A stretch of DNA of 64,000 nt from Campylobacter_A concisus_Y (GTDB lineage Bacteria > Campylobacterota > Campylobacteria > Campylobacterales > Campylobacteraceae). The stretch covers positions 716,275 to 780,274 of the forward strand of contig NZ_CABPTY010000001.1 of NCBI RefSeq assembly GCF_902460415.1. Direction: 5' to 3'. The translations under genes were made by a program, and so were the position numbers. Every line of letters starts with the position of its first letter. Within the stretch, counting starts at the first letter, position 1. Below are positions 25,172 to 34,013 of the stretch, one piece after another. The notes under the pieces were generated by a model. The model did no database searches. It was given only the letters and a program-made list of their open reading frames with translations, and was not told where the DNA came from.

Positions 25172-27621
25172 TGCGACAAATTTTTAAATTTATCATTGCT
25201 AAAAACAAGCTTATTATTGCTCTAATTTTAGCTTTAAGCGTAGTTTTTGGCTATCTTAGCACTAAGCTTAGCGTTGATGCGTCAGCTGAAACGCTACTGC
25301 TTGAGCATGATCCTGACTTAAAAGCTTATAGAGAGATAGCCAAACGCTACGACTCACCCGGATTTTTAGTGGTTGCTTTTACCCCAAAAGACGATCTTTT
25401 TTCACCTAAAAATTTAGAACTTATCAAAAATTTAGGCGATGAACTAGCTAAAAATGATATGGTAAATAGCGTCATCTCTATAATAAATATTCCGCTTTTA
25501 AATAGTGTAAAAGGCGGGATTACTGGTATCTTAGATCATACTCCAACGCTGCAAGATAAAGATATAAATATTTCAAAAGCAAAGCTCGAGTTTGCCAAAA
25601 GTCCGATTTACAGCGGAAATTTGATAAGCAAAGATCTAAAAACCACAGCGATTGCTCTAAATTTAAAACAAGATGAGAAATTTAATGAGCTTGTAAATGA
25701 GAGAAATTTACTTAGCCAAAAAGAGTCAAACGGCACTATCACACAAGCCGAGCGACTTAAGCTAGAGGCTCTTGCCTATGAGTTTAAAGCCTACCGAGAT
25801 GAGCTTAGAAAGAGCGATCACGAAAACCTTGAGGCCATAAAGGCAACCATAGCTAAATTTAACGCAAATGACGAGCTATTCTTAGGCGGTGCAAATATGA
25901 TCGCTGATGATATGATAGGCTTTATAAAGAGCGATCTTTTAGTCTATGGCTTAAGTGTACTTGCTCTTCTTAGCTTTAGTTTATGGCTATTTTTCAGGCA
26001 GGTTAGATGGATAGTTTTGCCGATGTTTATATGTGCCGTAAGTGCTATTTTTACGACCGGAATTTTTGGTATATTTGACTGGGAAGTGACGGTCATTAGC
26101 TCAAACTACATCGCACTTCAGCTCATCATTACTATTTCAACTGTGATTCATCTTGTCGTTAGCTACCGAGAATTTTACGCAAAGCATCCAAAATATAGCC
26201 AAAATCAGCTAATTTATCTAACGCTTCGTGATAAATTCTCTCCATCTTTTTGGGCGATATTTACCACGGTTATTGGCTTTAGCTCTCTTATGAGTGCTGA
26301 TATAAAGCCAGTTATCATGCTTGGCATTATGATGAGCACTGGCATTAGCGTTTCGCTTGTACTTGCGTTTTTGCTATTTGGCGCGATAAATGTAAATTTA
26401 GAAAAATTAGCTCCCATTAGAACCTTTGAAAATAGCTTTAAATTTACAAAATACTGCGCGAATTTAGCCCTAAACTCAAGAAAGATCATCTATGCAGTCT
26501 GCGTTCTAGTCGTTTGTTTTGGCATTTATGGCATAAGCAAGATAAAGGTTGAAAATAGCTTCATTGGCTACTTTAAAGAAAGCACAGAAATTCGTCAAGG
26601 AATGCAAGTTATTGATACCAAACTTGGCGGCACGATACCAGTTGATGTGATAGTGAAATTTAAAGAGCAAAAACAAGAAAAAAATGCCGAGCAAGATGAG
26701 TTTGAAAATGAGTTTGAAAGCAACGCTAAGGATGCAAAGTACTGGTTTAATAGCTATCACACAAGGGTTGCTGAGAAGATTCATGATTACTTAAAAGAGC
26801 AAAAATTTGTCGGACATGTAAGCTCGCTAGCAACTCTCATAAAAGCCATAAAAGAGCTAAATAACGGTGTAAGTGATGATTTTTTATTAGCTGCGATGTA
26901 TGAGAAATTACCACAAAATTATAAAAATATCTTATTAAGTCCTTATGTAAGCGTTGAAGATGATGAACTTAGATTTAGTATAAGGATCGTCGATAGCGAC
27001 TCTGAACTTAGACGAAATTTATTTCTAAAGGAGCTTAGAGAAGGGCTAGCACAGCTTACTAAAAACGACAATGTAAGCATAGAAGTTGCCGGCATGATGG
27101 TGCTTTATAACAATATGCTTCAAAATTTACTTAGCTCGCAAGTTGATACTTTTGGACTAACTGTCGCTATACTTTTTGTCATATTTTGCTTTATCTTTAG
27201 GAGCATAAAGCTAGCAACCATTGCGATAGTTTCAAATTTAATCCCGCTTTGCACACTCTTTGGCGTGATGGGATTTTTTGGCATTCCGCTTGATGTGATG
27301 AGTATAACGATCGCAGCCATTAGTATTGGTATCGGTGTTGATGATATCATTCACTACATACACCGCTTTAAAGAAGAAATGCTTACAAAAAGTGTTTTTG
27401 AGAGTATTAAAGCTGCTCATGCAAGCATCGGATATGCGATGTATTACACATCTTTCACCATTTTTCTTGGCTTTAGTGTGATGATAACTAGCAATTTTAT
27501 TCCAACTATATATTTTGGCTTACTAACCGATCTTGTTATGGTTTTTATGCTTCTTGGCGCGCTAATCATCTTACCAAGCCTAATAGCAAGCTTTGTAAAA
27601 AAAGAGCGATATTTAAGCTAA
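25171..27621 (+). CDS. RND/MMPL-family transporter
   Basis: An 816-residue membrane protein with two RND halves. A first periplasmic loop spans about 30-250, then a group of membrane helices (255-400). A second loop spans about 450-635 and the last helices about 650-815 (IAAISIGIGVDDIIHYIHRFKEE holds the acidic relay). Members of this subgroup move lipids such as hopanoids or mycolates. With mlaA and mlaC upstream, phospholipid transport is likely. The first loop carries one bacterial N-glycosylation sequon, E-S-N-G-T. TAATG overlap with mlaC; ends two bases from the convergent lipoprotein gene. Confidence 0.83.
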   Translation: MRQIFKFIIAKNKLIIALILALSVVFGYLSTKLSVDASAETLLLEHDPDLKAYREIAKRYDSPGFLVVAFTPKDDLFSPKNLELIKNLGDELAKNDMVNSVISIINIPLLNSVKGGITGILDHTPTLQDKDINISKAKLEFAKSPIYSGNLISKDLKTTAIALNLKQDEKFNELVNERNLLSQKESNGTITQAERLKLEALAYEFKAYRDELRKSDHENLEAIKATIAKFNANDELFLGGANMIADDMIGFIKSDLLVYGLSVLALLSFSLWLFFRQVRWIVLPMFICAVSAIFTTGIFGIFDWEVTVISSNYIALQLIITISTVIHLVVSYREFYAKHPKYSQNQLIYLTLRDKFSPSFWAIFTTVIGFSSLMSADIKPVIMLGIMMSTGISVSLVLAFLLFGAINVNLEKLAPIRTFENSFKFTKYCANLALNSRKIIYAVCVLVVCFGIYGISKIKVENSFIGYFKESTEIRQGMQVIDTKLGGTIPVDVIVKFKEQKQEKNAEQDEFENEFESNAKDAKYWFNSYHTRVAEKIHDYLKEQKFVGHVSSLATLIKAIKELNNGVSDDFLLAAMYEKLPQNYKNILLSPYVSVEDDELRFSIRIVDSDSELRRNLFLKELREGLAQLTKNDNVSIEVAGMMVLYNNMLQNLLSSQVDTFGLTVAILFVIFCFIFRSIKLATIAIVSNLIPLCTLFGVMGFFGIPLDVMSITIAAISIGIGVDDIIHYIHRFKEEMLTKSVFESIKAAHASIGYAMYYTSFTIFLGFSVMITSNFIPTIYFGLLTDLVMVFMLLGALIILPSLIASFVKKERYLS

Positions 27622-27623
27622 AT

Positions 27624-28196
27624 TTATTTGATAACTTTGATAAATGAGTAGACATCGGCCACGCCATCAATATGCTTAGCATACCAAATAGCATGTTTTT
27701 CTTGTTCAATGCTATCAACTACGCCGCTAAATACAACATCGCAGCCAACTATGCTAACACGCACATTTGTGCCCTCAACTATACTATCTTTAAAAAGATT
27801 TTGCTTTAAGTTTGCAAGAATTTTTAGACTATCGCACGGATATTCTGGCTTTTTTATACGAAGATAGGTATAAATTTTTCGCACACCATCTGTACTTTTG
27901 GCCAGTTCTACTAGCTTATCTTCAAGCTCTTTACTATCAACAAGTCCGATCAGATAGGCATCTCCGTAAAAGACCTCTATCTCGATGTCGATATTACTAA
28001 GCCCTTTTGAAAATAAAATTTTGCTTTGCAATTTGCTTTGTATAAATTTATCTCTTGTGATTGAGTAAATACCACGTTTATCACGCGAAATAGAGTACGC
28101 ATCATATACATTTAGTGGTGCAGTTGCTGGAGAAAGAACCGAAGAGCAAGAGCAAAAAAATAGAGCCAAAAATGCAAAAACGCTAAATTTTAAAAT
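27624..28196 (-). CDS. BON-domain lipoprotein with a non-standard start
   Basis: Two BON domains, one near 50-110 (LSNIDIEIEVFYGDAYLIGLVDS) and one near 120-180 (VRVSIVGCDVVFSGVVDS), as in OsmY/DolP proteins that associate with the outer membrane. The lipobox is FFCSCS or LFFC. A TTG at 28169 leaves only six residues before the cysteine, too short for a signal peptide. The frame stays open upstream and gives ILKFSVFAFLALFFC. ATT at 28196 lies six bases from AGGA; CTG at 28199 is three bases away. There is no ATG or GTG. I use the ATT as the most likely start; about 190 residues in total. Confidence 0.62.
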   Translation of the reverse strand: MLKFSVFAFLALFFCSCSSVLSPATAPLNVYDAYSISRDKRGIYSITRDKFIQSKLQSKILFSKGLSNIDIEIEVFYGDAYLIGLVDSKELEDKLVELAKSTDGVRKIYTYLRIKKPEYPCDSLKILANLKQNLFKDSIVEGTNVRVSIVGCDVVFSGVVDSIEQEKHAIWYAKHIDGVADVYSFIKVIK

Positions 28197-28259
28197 CAGA
28201 AATCCTTTTGTAATTTCAAAAAGTTTATAGAAAATGGGCTAAAATTTATCTAAATCTGC

Positions 28260-28265
28260 TAGAAT
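28260..28265 (+). promoter_or_regulatory. -10 box of tRNA-Sec
   Basis: GCTAGAAT: hexamer TAGAAT ending nine bases before the first base of the mature tRNA. Confidence 0.5.
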
Positions 28266-28274
28266 AACGCACAC

Positions 28275-28372
28275 GGAGGATAAAGTAATCTGGTGATGCT
28301 CACGGGCTTCAAACCCGATGACTGGGCGGTTGACCGTCTGGTGGGGAGTTCGATTCTCTCATCCTCTCGCCA
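28275..28372 (+). tRNA. selC: tRNA-Sec (anticodon TCA)
   Basis: 98 bases with encoded CCA. The eight-base acceptor arm (GGAGGATA / TCTC-type partner) pairs the 5' end with the 3' ATCCTCTC. The anticodon loop CTTCAAA is at 28307-28313 with TCA at 28309-28311. A long extra arm (ACTGGGCGGTTGACCGTCTGGT) and the T-arm GAGTTCGATTCTC follow. The long variable arm and UGA-reading anticodon identify selenocysteine tRNA. SelA, SelB, SelD and the selenoprotein genes are not in the window. Confidence 0.95.
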
Positions 28373-28380
28373 CTCTCATT

Positions 28381-29040
28381 TTAAATTTTGCTTTTATCAA
28401 GCAAATTTATAATCCCAAATAAAATAAAGCTTAATACAACCAAAACAAGGCTTAAAACTAGTGCTTCATCGCTTTTACCATCGTATACGGCATTATAAAT
28501 GGCAAGCGAAATAGTGTCTGTTTTGCCTATGATATTGCCACCCAAAATTAGTGTTATGCCAACCTCGCCAAGCCCACGCGAGATCGCTAAGATAAAAGCC
28601 GCTGCTACGCTTTTTGCAACACATGGGAAGAGCACGAAAATAGCTGTTTGAAATTTATCTTTTCCAAGGCTATATGCTGCTTCACTTAGGCTTTTTGAAA
28701 GTGAGCCAAGAGTAGAAGCGACAGGCTTTACAAAAAGTGGTAGCGAAGCTATAAAAGCAGCTAATACAAGAGCCTTAAAACTAAAAATAATTTCTAAATT
28801 TAAAGCCTTGCCGACGATACCATTTTTGCCAAGCAGATAAAGCAGTAAAAATCCAGTAGCAATGGGCGGAAAGATGAGCGGAAAAGTTACGATTATCTCT
28901 AAAATAGCTTTAAATTTAGCCTTACTAAAAGCTAAATAATAAGCCAAAGCCAGCCCAAAAATGATAAGCAAAGCCCCTTGACACAAAACGACCTTTATGC
29001 TTAAAAATAGCGGATCAAAAAGCCAAGAGAGCTCTTGCAA
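28381..29040 (-). CDS. Second ModB-like oxyanion ABC permease
   Basis: A 219-residue permease with five to six membrane segments: TFPLIFPPIATGFLLLYLLG and the EAA loop EAAYSLGKDKFQTAIFVLFPCVAKS, then RGLGEVGITLILGGNI. It clearly belongs to the ModB/CysT fold but differs from the modB at 20.2 kb. It starts at TTG 29040 with AAGG seven bases upstream, nine bases after the binding-protein gene. No ATPase gene follows: tRNA-Sec lies directly downstream on the other strand. It may use ModC (inference) and may prefer tungstate. Confidence 0.78.
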   Translation of the reverse strand: MQELSWLFDPLFLSIKVVLCQGALLIIFGLALAYYLAFSKAKFKAILEIIVTFPLIFPPIATGFLLLYLLGKNGIVGKALNLEIIFSFKALVLAAFIASLPLFVKPVASTLGSLSKSLSEAAYSLGKDKFQTAIFVLFPCVAKSVAAAFILAISRGLGEVGITLILGGNIIGKTDTISLAIYNAVYDGKSDEALVLSLVLVVLSFILFGIINLLDKSKI

Positions 29041-29048
29041 ATTTCGCC

Positions 29049-29747
29049 TTATCTTATGCCAAATTTAGTGTAAATTTCTTTTGATCTCTCGCTTTTTAGC
29101 TCATTTAAAAATTTCTTACAATCAGCCTTTTTGTCGCATCCTTCAAGCTTTGCAGCTACGATGTTTGCTGGAGCGTAAAGCGATTTGTCTATCAAGATAA
29201 AACTACCAAATTCGTCTTTGTGTGCGTTTAGTTCGGTCTGATTGATAAATCCAGCATCAACTTCGCCATTTAATACATAAGTAACGACTTGTGGCACGCC
29301 AGCAACTGCTAAAATTTTATCTTTTAGCTCGCCACTTAAATTTGCTTTTTGCATAAATTCACTAGCCCTTTTGCCATAAACCGTCTTTACAGCATCTGGC
29401 ATAGCGATCTTAGAAAGCGTTTTTAGCTCTTCAACTTTTTCTATTTTCACACCTTTTTTAGTAGCTAGCACCAAGGCGCCTGAGCCTAAATTTACATATT
29501 CAGCGATCTTTAAATCAGACTTTTTCAAAAAGCCTTCATCGCCTACGATCACGTCAGTTTTGCCCTCTTTTGCCTGCGCCATGATCGCTATGATGTTTGC
29601 AAAAGAAGTGTCGATATTTACGCCATCTTTTTTGAGATTTTGTGCGACTGCCTCAACTATCTTTTTATATCCACCGCCCGCACTTACTAGCAAATTTTCA
29701 TTGCCAAATGCAAAAATTGCAACCATTAAAAGTAAGAACTTTTTCAT
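29049..29747 (-). CDS. Second ModA-like oxyanion-binding protein
   Basis: A 232-residue periplasmic binding protein; the signal peptide is about 1-16 (VAIFAFG). The start of the mature part, LLVSAGGGYKKIVEAV, aligns in type with ModA but uses GGG in place of the AANT ligand loop. The middle has GKTDVIVGDEGFL and NGEVDAGFINQTEL, and there is a possible disulfide pair in GCDKKADCKKF. The divergent ligand loop suggests another oxyanion such as tungstate. It lacks an evident TTTS motif of TupA. It forms a two-gene unit with the permease. Confidence 0.75.
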   Translation of the reverse strand: MKKFLLLMVAIFAFGNENLLVSAGGGYKKIVEAVAQNLKKDGVNIDTSFANIIAIMAQAKEGKTDVIVGDEGFLKKSDLKIAEYVNLGSGALVLATKKGVKIEKVEELKTLSKIAMPDAVKTVYGKRASEFMQKANLSGELKDKILAVAGVPQVVTYVLNGEVDAGFINQTELNAHKDEFGSFILIDKSLYAPANIVAAKLEGCDKKADCKKFLNELKSERSKEIYTKFGIR

Positions 29748-29845
29748 ATTTTTCCTTTAAAAGTAAAATTTCAAGATTTTATAAAATATACTCTTATACA
29801 TTCTTAAAATATATTTTTATAATTTTTACTTTTCTACCAAAATGC

Positions 29846-29851
29846 TATAAT
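29846..29851 (+). promoter_or_regulatory. -10 box of pncB
   Basis: TGCTATAAT with TATAAT 21 bases upstream of the pncB start, followed by AAAAAAGGA as ribosome site. Confidence 0.6.
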
Positions 29852-29871
29852 CACGATAAAAAAGGACAGAC

Positions 29872-30960
29872 ATGAACGAACTTGAGCTAAAGATGCAAGG
29901 CAAGATAAAAAGGCTAACAGATAAGACTTTTAGGCTAGATCCAAGGATCGGCGAGGGCTACTTTACTGCGAAATATTTTCTAAAAGTAAATGAGATAATT
30001 AAGCAAAACCTGCCTGATCAGCACGTGACGATGCAGTTTTTCCAAAGGCGCGACGATATCTTGCTTTGTGGCATCGACGAAGTTTTAGCGATAATCAATA
30101 AATTTGCCAAAAACCCAAGCGAGCTTGAAATTTATGCGCTTGATGATGGCGATATCATAAACGCAAACGAGCCAGTTTTAAAGATAAGTGGCAAGTATGA
30201 GGATTTTGGCTTTTTAGAAAACGTCATCGACGCGACGCTTACTAGAAGAAGCTGCGTAGCGACAAACTCAAGAGACGTGATAAAAGCGGCAAATGGCAAG
30301 GACGTCTTTAGCATGGCTGATAGACAAGATGACATCTGCACGCAGTCAGGCGACGGCTACGCCTCATTTATCGGCGGTATAAAAAAGGTCGCCACAGACG
30401 CTCAGGGCGAGCTTACAGGGCTAAAAGGTGGAGGCACCATGCCTCACGCACTCATTCAAATGTGCGGCGGAGATATAGTAAAAGCCTCAGAAATTTATGC
30501 TAAAACCTTTGAAAATGAGAAGATCACGGCCTTAGTGGACTACAACAACGACGTAATCACGGACGCACTAAACGCTGCAAATGCCCTAAAAGAGAGGCTT
30601 GGCGCAGTTAGAGTTGATACTAGTAAAAATTTGATAGATAAGTATTTTGAGGACAAAGATACAAGTAAATTTGACCCACATGGCGTTTGCAAGGAGCTTA
30701 TATTTGCCCTAAGAGAGGCGCTTGATAAAGCTGGCTTTAGTCACGTTAAAATCGTCGTTAGCTCAGGCTTTAACCCACAAAAAATGAGTGAATTTGAGAA
30801 ATTTAACACCCCAGTTGATATTTACGGCGTGGGAAGTTATCTTGTTAAAAATGACATTTGTGGCTTTACTGGCGATCTAGTCGAGCTAAACGGCAAAGAT
30901 GAGGCAAAATTTGGCAGAAAAAATTTTGCTTCAGATAGGCTAAAGAGAGTAAAATTTTAA
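29872..30960 (+). CDS. pncB: Nicotinate phosphoribosyltransferase
   Basis: A 362-residue enzyme of the NAPRTase/NadC fold, converting nicotinate and PRPP to NaMN for NAD salvage. Motifs: YFTAKYFLKVNEII, RRSCVATNSRDV, the phosphate-binding GLKGGGTMPHALIQ, LVDYNNDVITDAL, and VSSGFNPQKMSEFE near the PRPP site, with GVGSYLV. Shorter than E. coli PncB (400) but normal for the group with this sequence type. The following small gene starts eight bases after its stop. Confidence 0.87.
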   Translation: MNELELKMQGKIKRLTDKTFRLDPRIGEGYFTAKYFLKVNEIIKQNLPDQHVTMQFFQRRDDILLCGIDEVLAIINKFAKNPSELEIYALDDGDIINANEPVLKISGKYEDFGFLENVIDATLTRRSCVATNSRDVIKAANGKDVFSMADRQDDICTQSGDGYASFIGGIKKVATDAQGELTGLKGGGTMPHALIQMCGGDIVKASEIYAKTFENEKITALVDYNNDVITDALNAANALKERLGAVRVDTSKNLIDKYFEDKDTSKFDPHGVCKELIFALREALDKAGFSHVKIVVSSGFNPQKMSEFEKFNTPVDIYGVGSYLVKNDICGFTGDLVELNGKDEAKFGRKNFASDRLKRVKF

Positions 30961-30968
30961 GAGAAAAG

Positions 30969-31466
30969 ATGAAATTTATAAAAATTTTAATGTTTCTGTC
31001 ACTTTTGCTGACTACTTGCAATGCCGCAAACTACGCTAATGCCTTTGAAAAAGTGGGCATCCTTGAAGACGGAGTTTATCGTTTGAGCAAAAATGGACTT
31101 GGGGTGAACAAAGATCTGCTTGTAAAGGTGATCTCGGTGCAAAACGCAGAAATTCCTCACAAAAAGATCATCTCGATGCTAAATATCCCTAAAAAATCTA
31201 AAATCAATGACTTTAAAACAAGCGATGCTGGCGTAATAGTGTGGCCATTTTACGAGTTTGAGGGCAAATTTATAACGACAATAATCGTTGAAAATATAAA
31301 AAAAGAAGATAGCGATAAAAAACTTATTAAGATGCTTGAGTTTAAGCATCCGTTTTACTCGACGCTCCAAGCTCGAAGAAAAGATGCTAAAGACGCCATA
31401 GACGTGAAATACGTGCTAAATTTCAAAGAGGCGAAGCTGGTAAAATCGTTTCAAAACCGCCCTTAA
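30969..31466 (+). CDS. Exported protein of unknown function
   Basis: 165 residues with a signal peptide of about 19 residues (LMFLSLLLTTCNA). A cysteine at position 17 could make it a lipoprotein, but LLTTC is a poor lipobox. The mature protein is basic (KKIISMLNIPKKSKIN, LQARRKDAKDAIDVKY). GAGAAAAG precedes the ATG. It is probably cotranscribed with pncB. No family recognised. Confidence 0.7.
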   Translation: MKFIKILMFLSLLLTTCNAANYANAFEKVGILEDGVYRLSKNGLGVNKDLLVKVISVQNAEIPHKKIISMLNIPKKSKINDFKTSDAGVIVWPFYEFEGKFITTIIVENIKKEDSDKKLIKMLEFKHPFYSTLQARRKDAKDAIDVKYVLNFKEAKLVKSFQNRP

Positions 31467-31521
31467 AACTTTATTTTAAATAAATTTCATTAAAATGGCA
31501 TAATCAAAAAAAGGATCGTCT

Positions 31522-32394
31522 TTGCAAAATTTCAAGAATATAAACGTCGCTCACTCGCCTGATGCTGACGATATTTTCATGTATGCCGCGGTCAAATTTG
31601 GCTGGGTTAGCAGTAAAAATTTAGCCTTCACATCAAAGGCGCTTGATATCGAAACGCTAAACGAAGAGGCGCTAAAAGGCACTTATGAGGCAACAGCGAT
31701 CAGCTTTGCTCTCTATCCAAAAATTTGCGATGAATTTGCACTTTTACGCTGCGCGGTGAGCTTTGGCAAAGGCTATGGCCCAAAGCTTATCAAGCTAAAA
31801 GGCAAGCAGCTAAAGCGAAATTTCAAGGTCGCTCTCTCTGGCAAAAACACGACAAATGCCCTACTCTTTCGCATAGCCTATCCAGAGGCAAGGATAGTTT
31901 ATAAAAATTTTCTTGAGATCGAAAATGCTGTGCTTAGTGGCGAGGTCGATGCTGGCGTGCTAATACATGAAAGTATCTTAAATTTCTCAGACCAGCTCTG
32001 CGTAGAGCGTGAAATTTGGGATATCTGGAGCGAGCTAAACGGCGAAAATTTGCCGCTTCCACTTGGTGGCATGGCGCTTAGACGAAGCCTACCGATAACT
32101 GACGCGATCGAGTGCGAAAGAGTGCTTAGCGAAGCTGTCAGGATCGCCACTTCGCACAAGCCATTTTTATCTCACATGCTAATGGAGCGAAATCTCATCA
32201 GAGTTGGCAAAGAGGATCTTAAAACGTATCTAAATTTATACGCAAATGACGAGTCTATAAGCATGAACGAAACGCAGCTAAAAGCGCTAAACAAGCTCTA
32301 TCAAATAGGCTATGACAAAGGTTTTTTTGAAAAGCCAATCGACATAAACGACTATCTCATTCCAACTGAATACAACGAAGTAAGGTTTAGTTGA
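31522..32394 (+). CDS. mqnD: 1,4-dihydroxy-6-naphthoate synthase, MqnD
   Basis: A 290-residue MqnA/MqnD fold protein. The signature NVAHSPDADDIFM is at the N-terminus, with SFGKGYGPKLIKLK, GVLIHES near residue 150 and LPLGGMALRRSL near 185. It is the last dedicated step of the futalosine menaquinone route that Campylobacter uses in place of MenF-D-C-E-B. It starts at TTG 31522 with AAGGA six bases upstream, and its stop overlaps fliQ by one base. Confidence 0.87.
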   Translation: MQNFKNINVAHSPDADDIFMYAAVKFGWVSSKNLAFTSKALDIETLNEEALKGTYEATAISFALYPKICDEFALLRCAVSFGKGYGPKLIKLKGKQLKRNFKVALSGKNTTNALLFRIAYPEARIVYKNFLEIENAVLSGEVDAGVLIHESILNFSDQLCVEREIWDIWSELNGENLPLPLGGMALRRSLPITDAIECERVLSEAVRIATSHKPFLSHMLMERNLIRVGKEDLKTYLNLYANDESISMNETQLKALNKLYQIGYDKGFFEKPIDINDYLIPTEYNEVRFS

Positions 32395-32660
32395 TGCAAA
32401 GTACGCTTGTCTCGCTTGGAGTTGAAACCTTTAAAATCGCCCTTTACATCAGCCTTCCGATGCTACTAAGCGGACTAATCGCTGGTCTTATCATCTCCAT
32501 TTTTCAAGCGACCACGCAGATAAACGAAACCACACTAAGCTTCGTGCCAAAAATTTTGCTAGTCGTCGTTGTCATCATATTTTTGATGCCTTGGATGATC
32601 TCGATGATGGTTGAATTTACCACTCGTATGCTTGATTTTATACCGGAATTTATCCAGTGA
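32394..32660 (+). CDS. fliQ: Flagellar export apparatus protein FliQ
   Basis: An 88-residue membrane protein with two hydrophobic helices (about 14-38 and 52-75). The conserved SGLIAGLIISIFQATTQINETTLSFVPKI covers the first helix and loop. FliQ helps form the export gate with FliP and FliR. The ATG at 32394 matches the family length; a TTG one codon earlier is possible. It is embedded between mqnD and murB, as in other Campylobacter genomes. Confidence 0.95.
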   Translation: MQSTLVSLGVETFKIALYISLPMLLSGLIAGLIISIFQATTQINETTLSFVPKILLVVVVIIFLMPWMISMMVEFTTRMLDFIPEFIQ

Positions 32661-33454
32661 CGAGGCTTGTTGATTTTTCTAAATTTACCTCGGTTAGGAT
32701 AGGTGGCGTGCATGAAATTTTCGAGGTTGATAGCCTTGAAGATCTAAGCTCACCTTACTTTTTAGGCTCTGTGATGATAGGCGGGGGCAACAACCTTCTT
32801 ATCTCGCCAAATCCCCCAAAAATGGCGATGCTTGGCAAGAGTTTTGACTATATAAATTTAGAAATTTGTGATGAGAAAATTTACCTTGAGATAGGTGCTG
32901 CGACAAAATCAGCCAAAATTTATAGCTTCTGCAAACAAAATAACATCGCGAACCTTGAGTTTTTAAAAAATATCCCAGGCACTCTTGGCGGACTTATCAA
33001 AATGAACGCTGGGCTGCTTAAATTTAGCATAAGCGACAACCTCACGCATGTGCGTCTGGCTCGTGGCTGGGTGCGCAAAGAGGAGATAAGCTTTAGCTAC
33101 CGCCACAGCGGCATAGATGAGGCCATTTTGGGAGCTAAATTTGAGCTTTCTAGTGGCTTTGATGCGAGCATATCTGATGCTATAAGCGCAAAAAGAGCAA
33201 ATCAACCAAAAGGCGCTAGCTTTGGCAGCTGCTTTGTAAATCCTGAAGGGCACTTTGCGGGGGTAATGCTTGAGGCAGTTGGACTAAAGGGATACGCGAT
33301 CGGCGGAGCGAAATTTAGCGAAGTGCACGCAAATTTTTTGATAAATTTTAACCACGCAAGCTTTGAGGACGCCACTAGCCTTATAAATTTGGCTAGAGCT
33401 AGAGTTTTAGAGAAATTTGGCGTAGAGCTTAAGACTGAAGTTTGCATTTTATAA
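32657..33454 (+). CDS. murB: UDP-N-acetylenolpyruvoylglucosamine reductase
   Basis: A 265-residue MurB of the short epsilonproteobacterial form, making UDP-MurNAc. FAD-binding parts: KFTSVRIGG, GGGNNLLIS, FLKNIPGTLGGLIKMNAG. The SFGSCFVNPEGHFAGVMLEAVGLKG block holds the serine acid/base region, and EVHANFLINF the second active-site part. It starts at GTG 32657 inside the fliQ stop (GTGA). Confidence 0.92.
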   Translation: MTRLVDFSKFTSVRIGGVHEIFEVDSLEDLSSPYFLGSVMIGGGNNLLISPNPPKMAMLGKSFDYINLEICDEKIYLEIGAATKSAKIYSFCKQNNIANLEFLKNIPGTLGGLIKMNAGLLKFSISDNLTHVRLARGWVRKEEISFSYRHSGIDEAILGAKFELSSGFDASISDAISAKRANQPKGASFGSCFVNPEGHFAGVMLEAVGLKGYAIGGAKFSEVHANFLINFNHASFEDATSLINLARARVLEKFGVELKTEVCIL

Positions 33455-33462
33455 GGATGATG

Positions 33463-33951
33463 ATGAGTGAGTTTTTGAGCGAAGTTTTTACCCTTTCACT
33501 TTTGTTTATAGCTATCGGTCTTTACGCCATTTATAGGGCTAAAAAGGCGCAAAGTGAGCATGAGAAAAATGTGGCTGATTATGATAAAAACTTACTAAAT
33601 TTTGCCAAAATTTTAGGCGTTCAAAATCACATAGACCTAGTTAAATTTGATGAAATTTTAGCCCAGGCCTTAAAAGAAAAACTAATTTTTAAATTTAATA
33701 AATCTACCACTCAAGAGGAATTTCTCTCTTTTTTAAAAGATGATAATTTCAAAACAAAACCCCAAATTTCACAAAACAGTATCGATGAAGCTTTTTTAAA
33801 CCTTTGCGCAAGCGCGCTTGTAGAGCCATTTAAGCTAGCGATACTAAAAAATGAAGATCAAATTTATGGATTTTTGTTTGAAAAAGAGCATCTTTTTGCT
33901 CTTATTGATAGTGCTGCGCTGCTTGGCGAAAATATTATAATTTGCGAGTAA
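33463..33951 (+). CDS. Membrane-anchored protein of unknown function
   Basis: 162 residues with one N-terminal membrane helix (about 5-22, VFTLSLLFIAIGLYAIY). A charged stretch KKAQSEHEKNVADYDKN likely starts a cytoplasmic part. I chose ATG 33463 because AAGGAT ends seven bases upstream; two earlier in-frame ATGs are too close to it. It overlaps no gene and stops about 60 bases before recA. No family recognised. Confidence 0.6.
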   Translation: MSEFLSEVFTLSLLFIAIGLYAIYRAKKAQSEHEKNVADYDKNLLNFAKILGVQNHIDLVKFDEILAQALKEKLIFKFNKSTTQEEFLSFLKDDNFKTKPQISQNSIDEAFLNLCASALVEPFKLAILKNEDQIYGFLFEKEHLFALIDSAALLGENIIICE

Positions 33952-33978
33952 ATCAAGTAAAATTCATCTCTTTTTAGA

Positions 33979-33984
33979 TAAAAT
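33979..33984 (+). promoter_or_regulatory. Probable -10 box of recA
   Basis: GATAAAAT with hexamer TAAAAT, 30 bases before the recA ATG. A ribosome site (AAGGTAAAAA) follows. No LexA-type palindrome is seen. Confidence 0.45.
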
Positions 33985-34013
33985 CAAGCCAAATTTCAAC
34001 TATAAGGTAAAAA

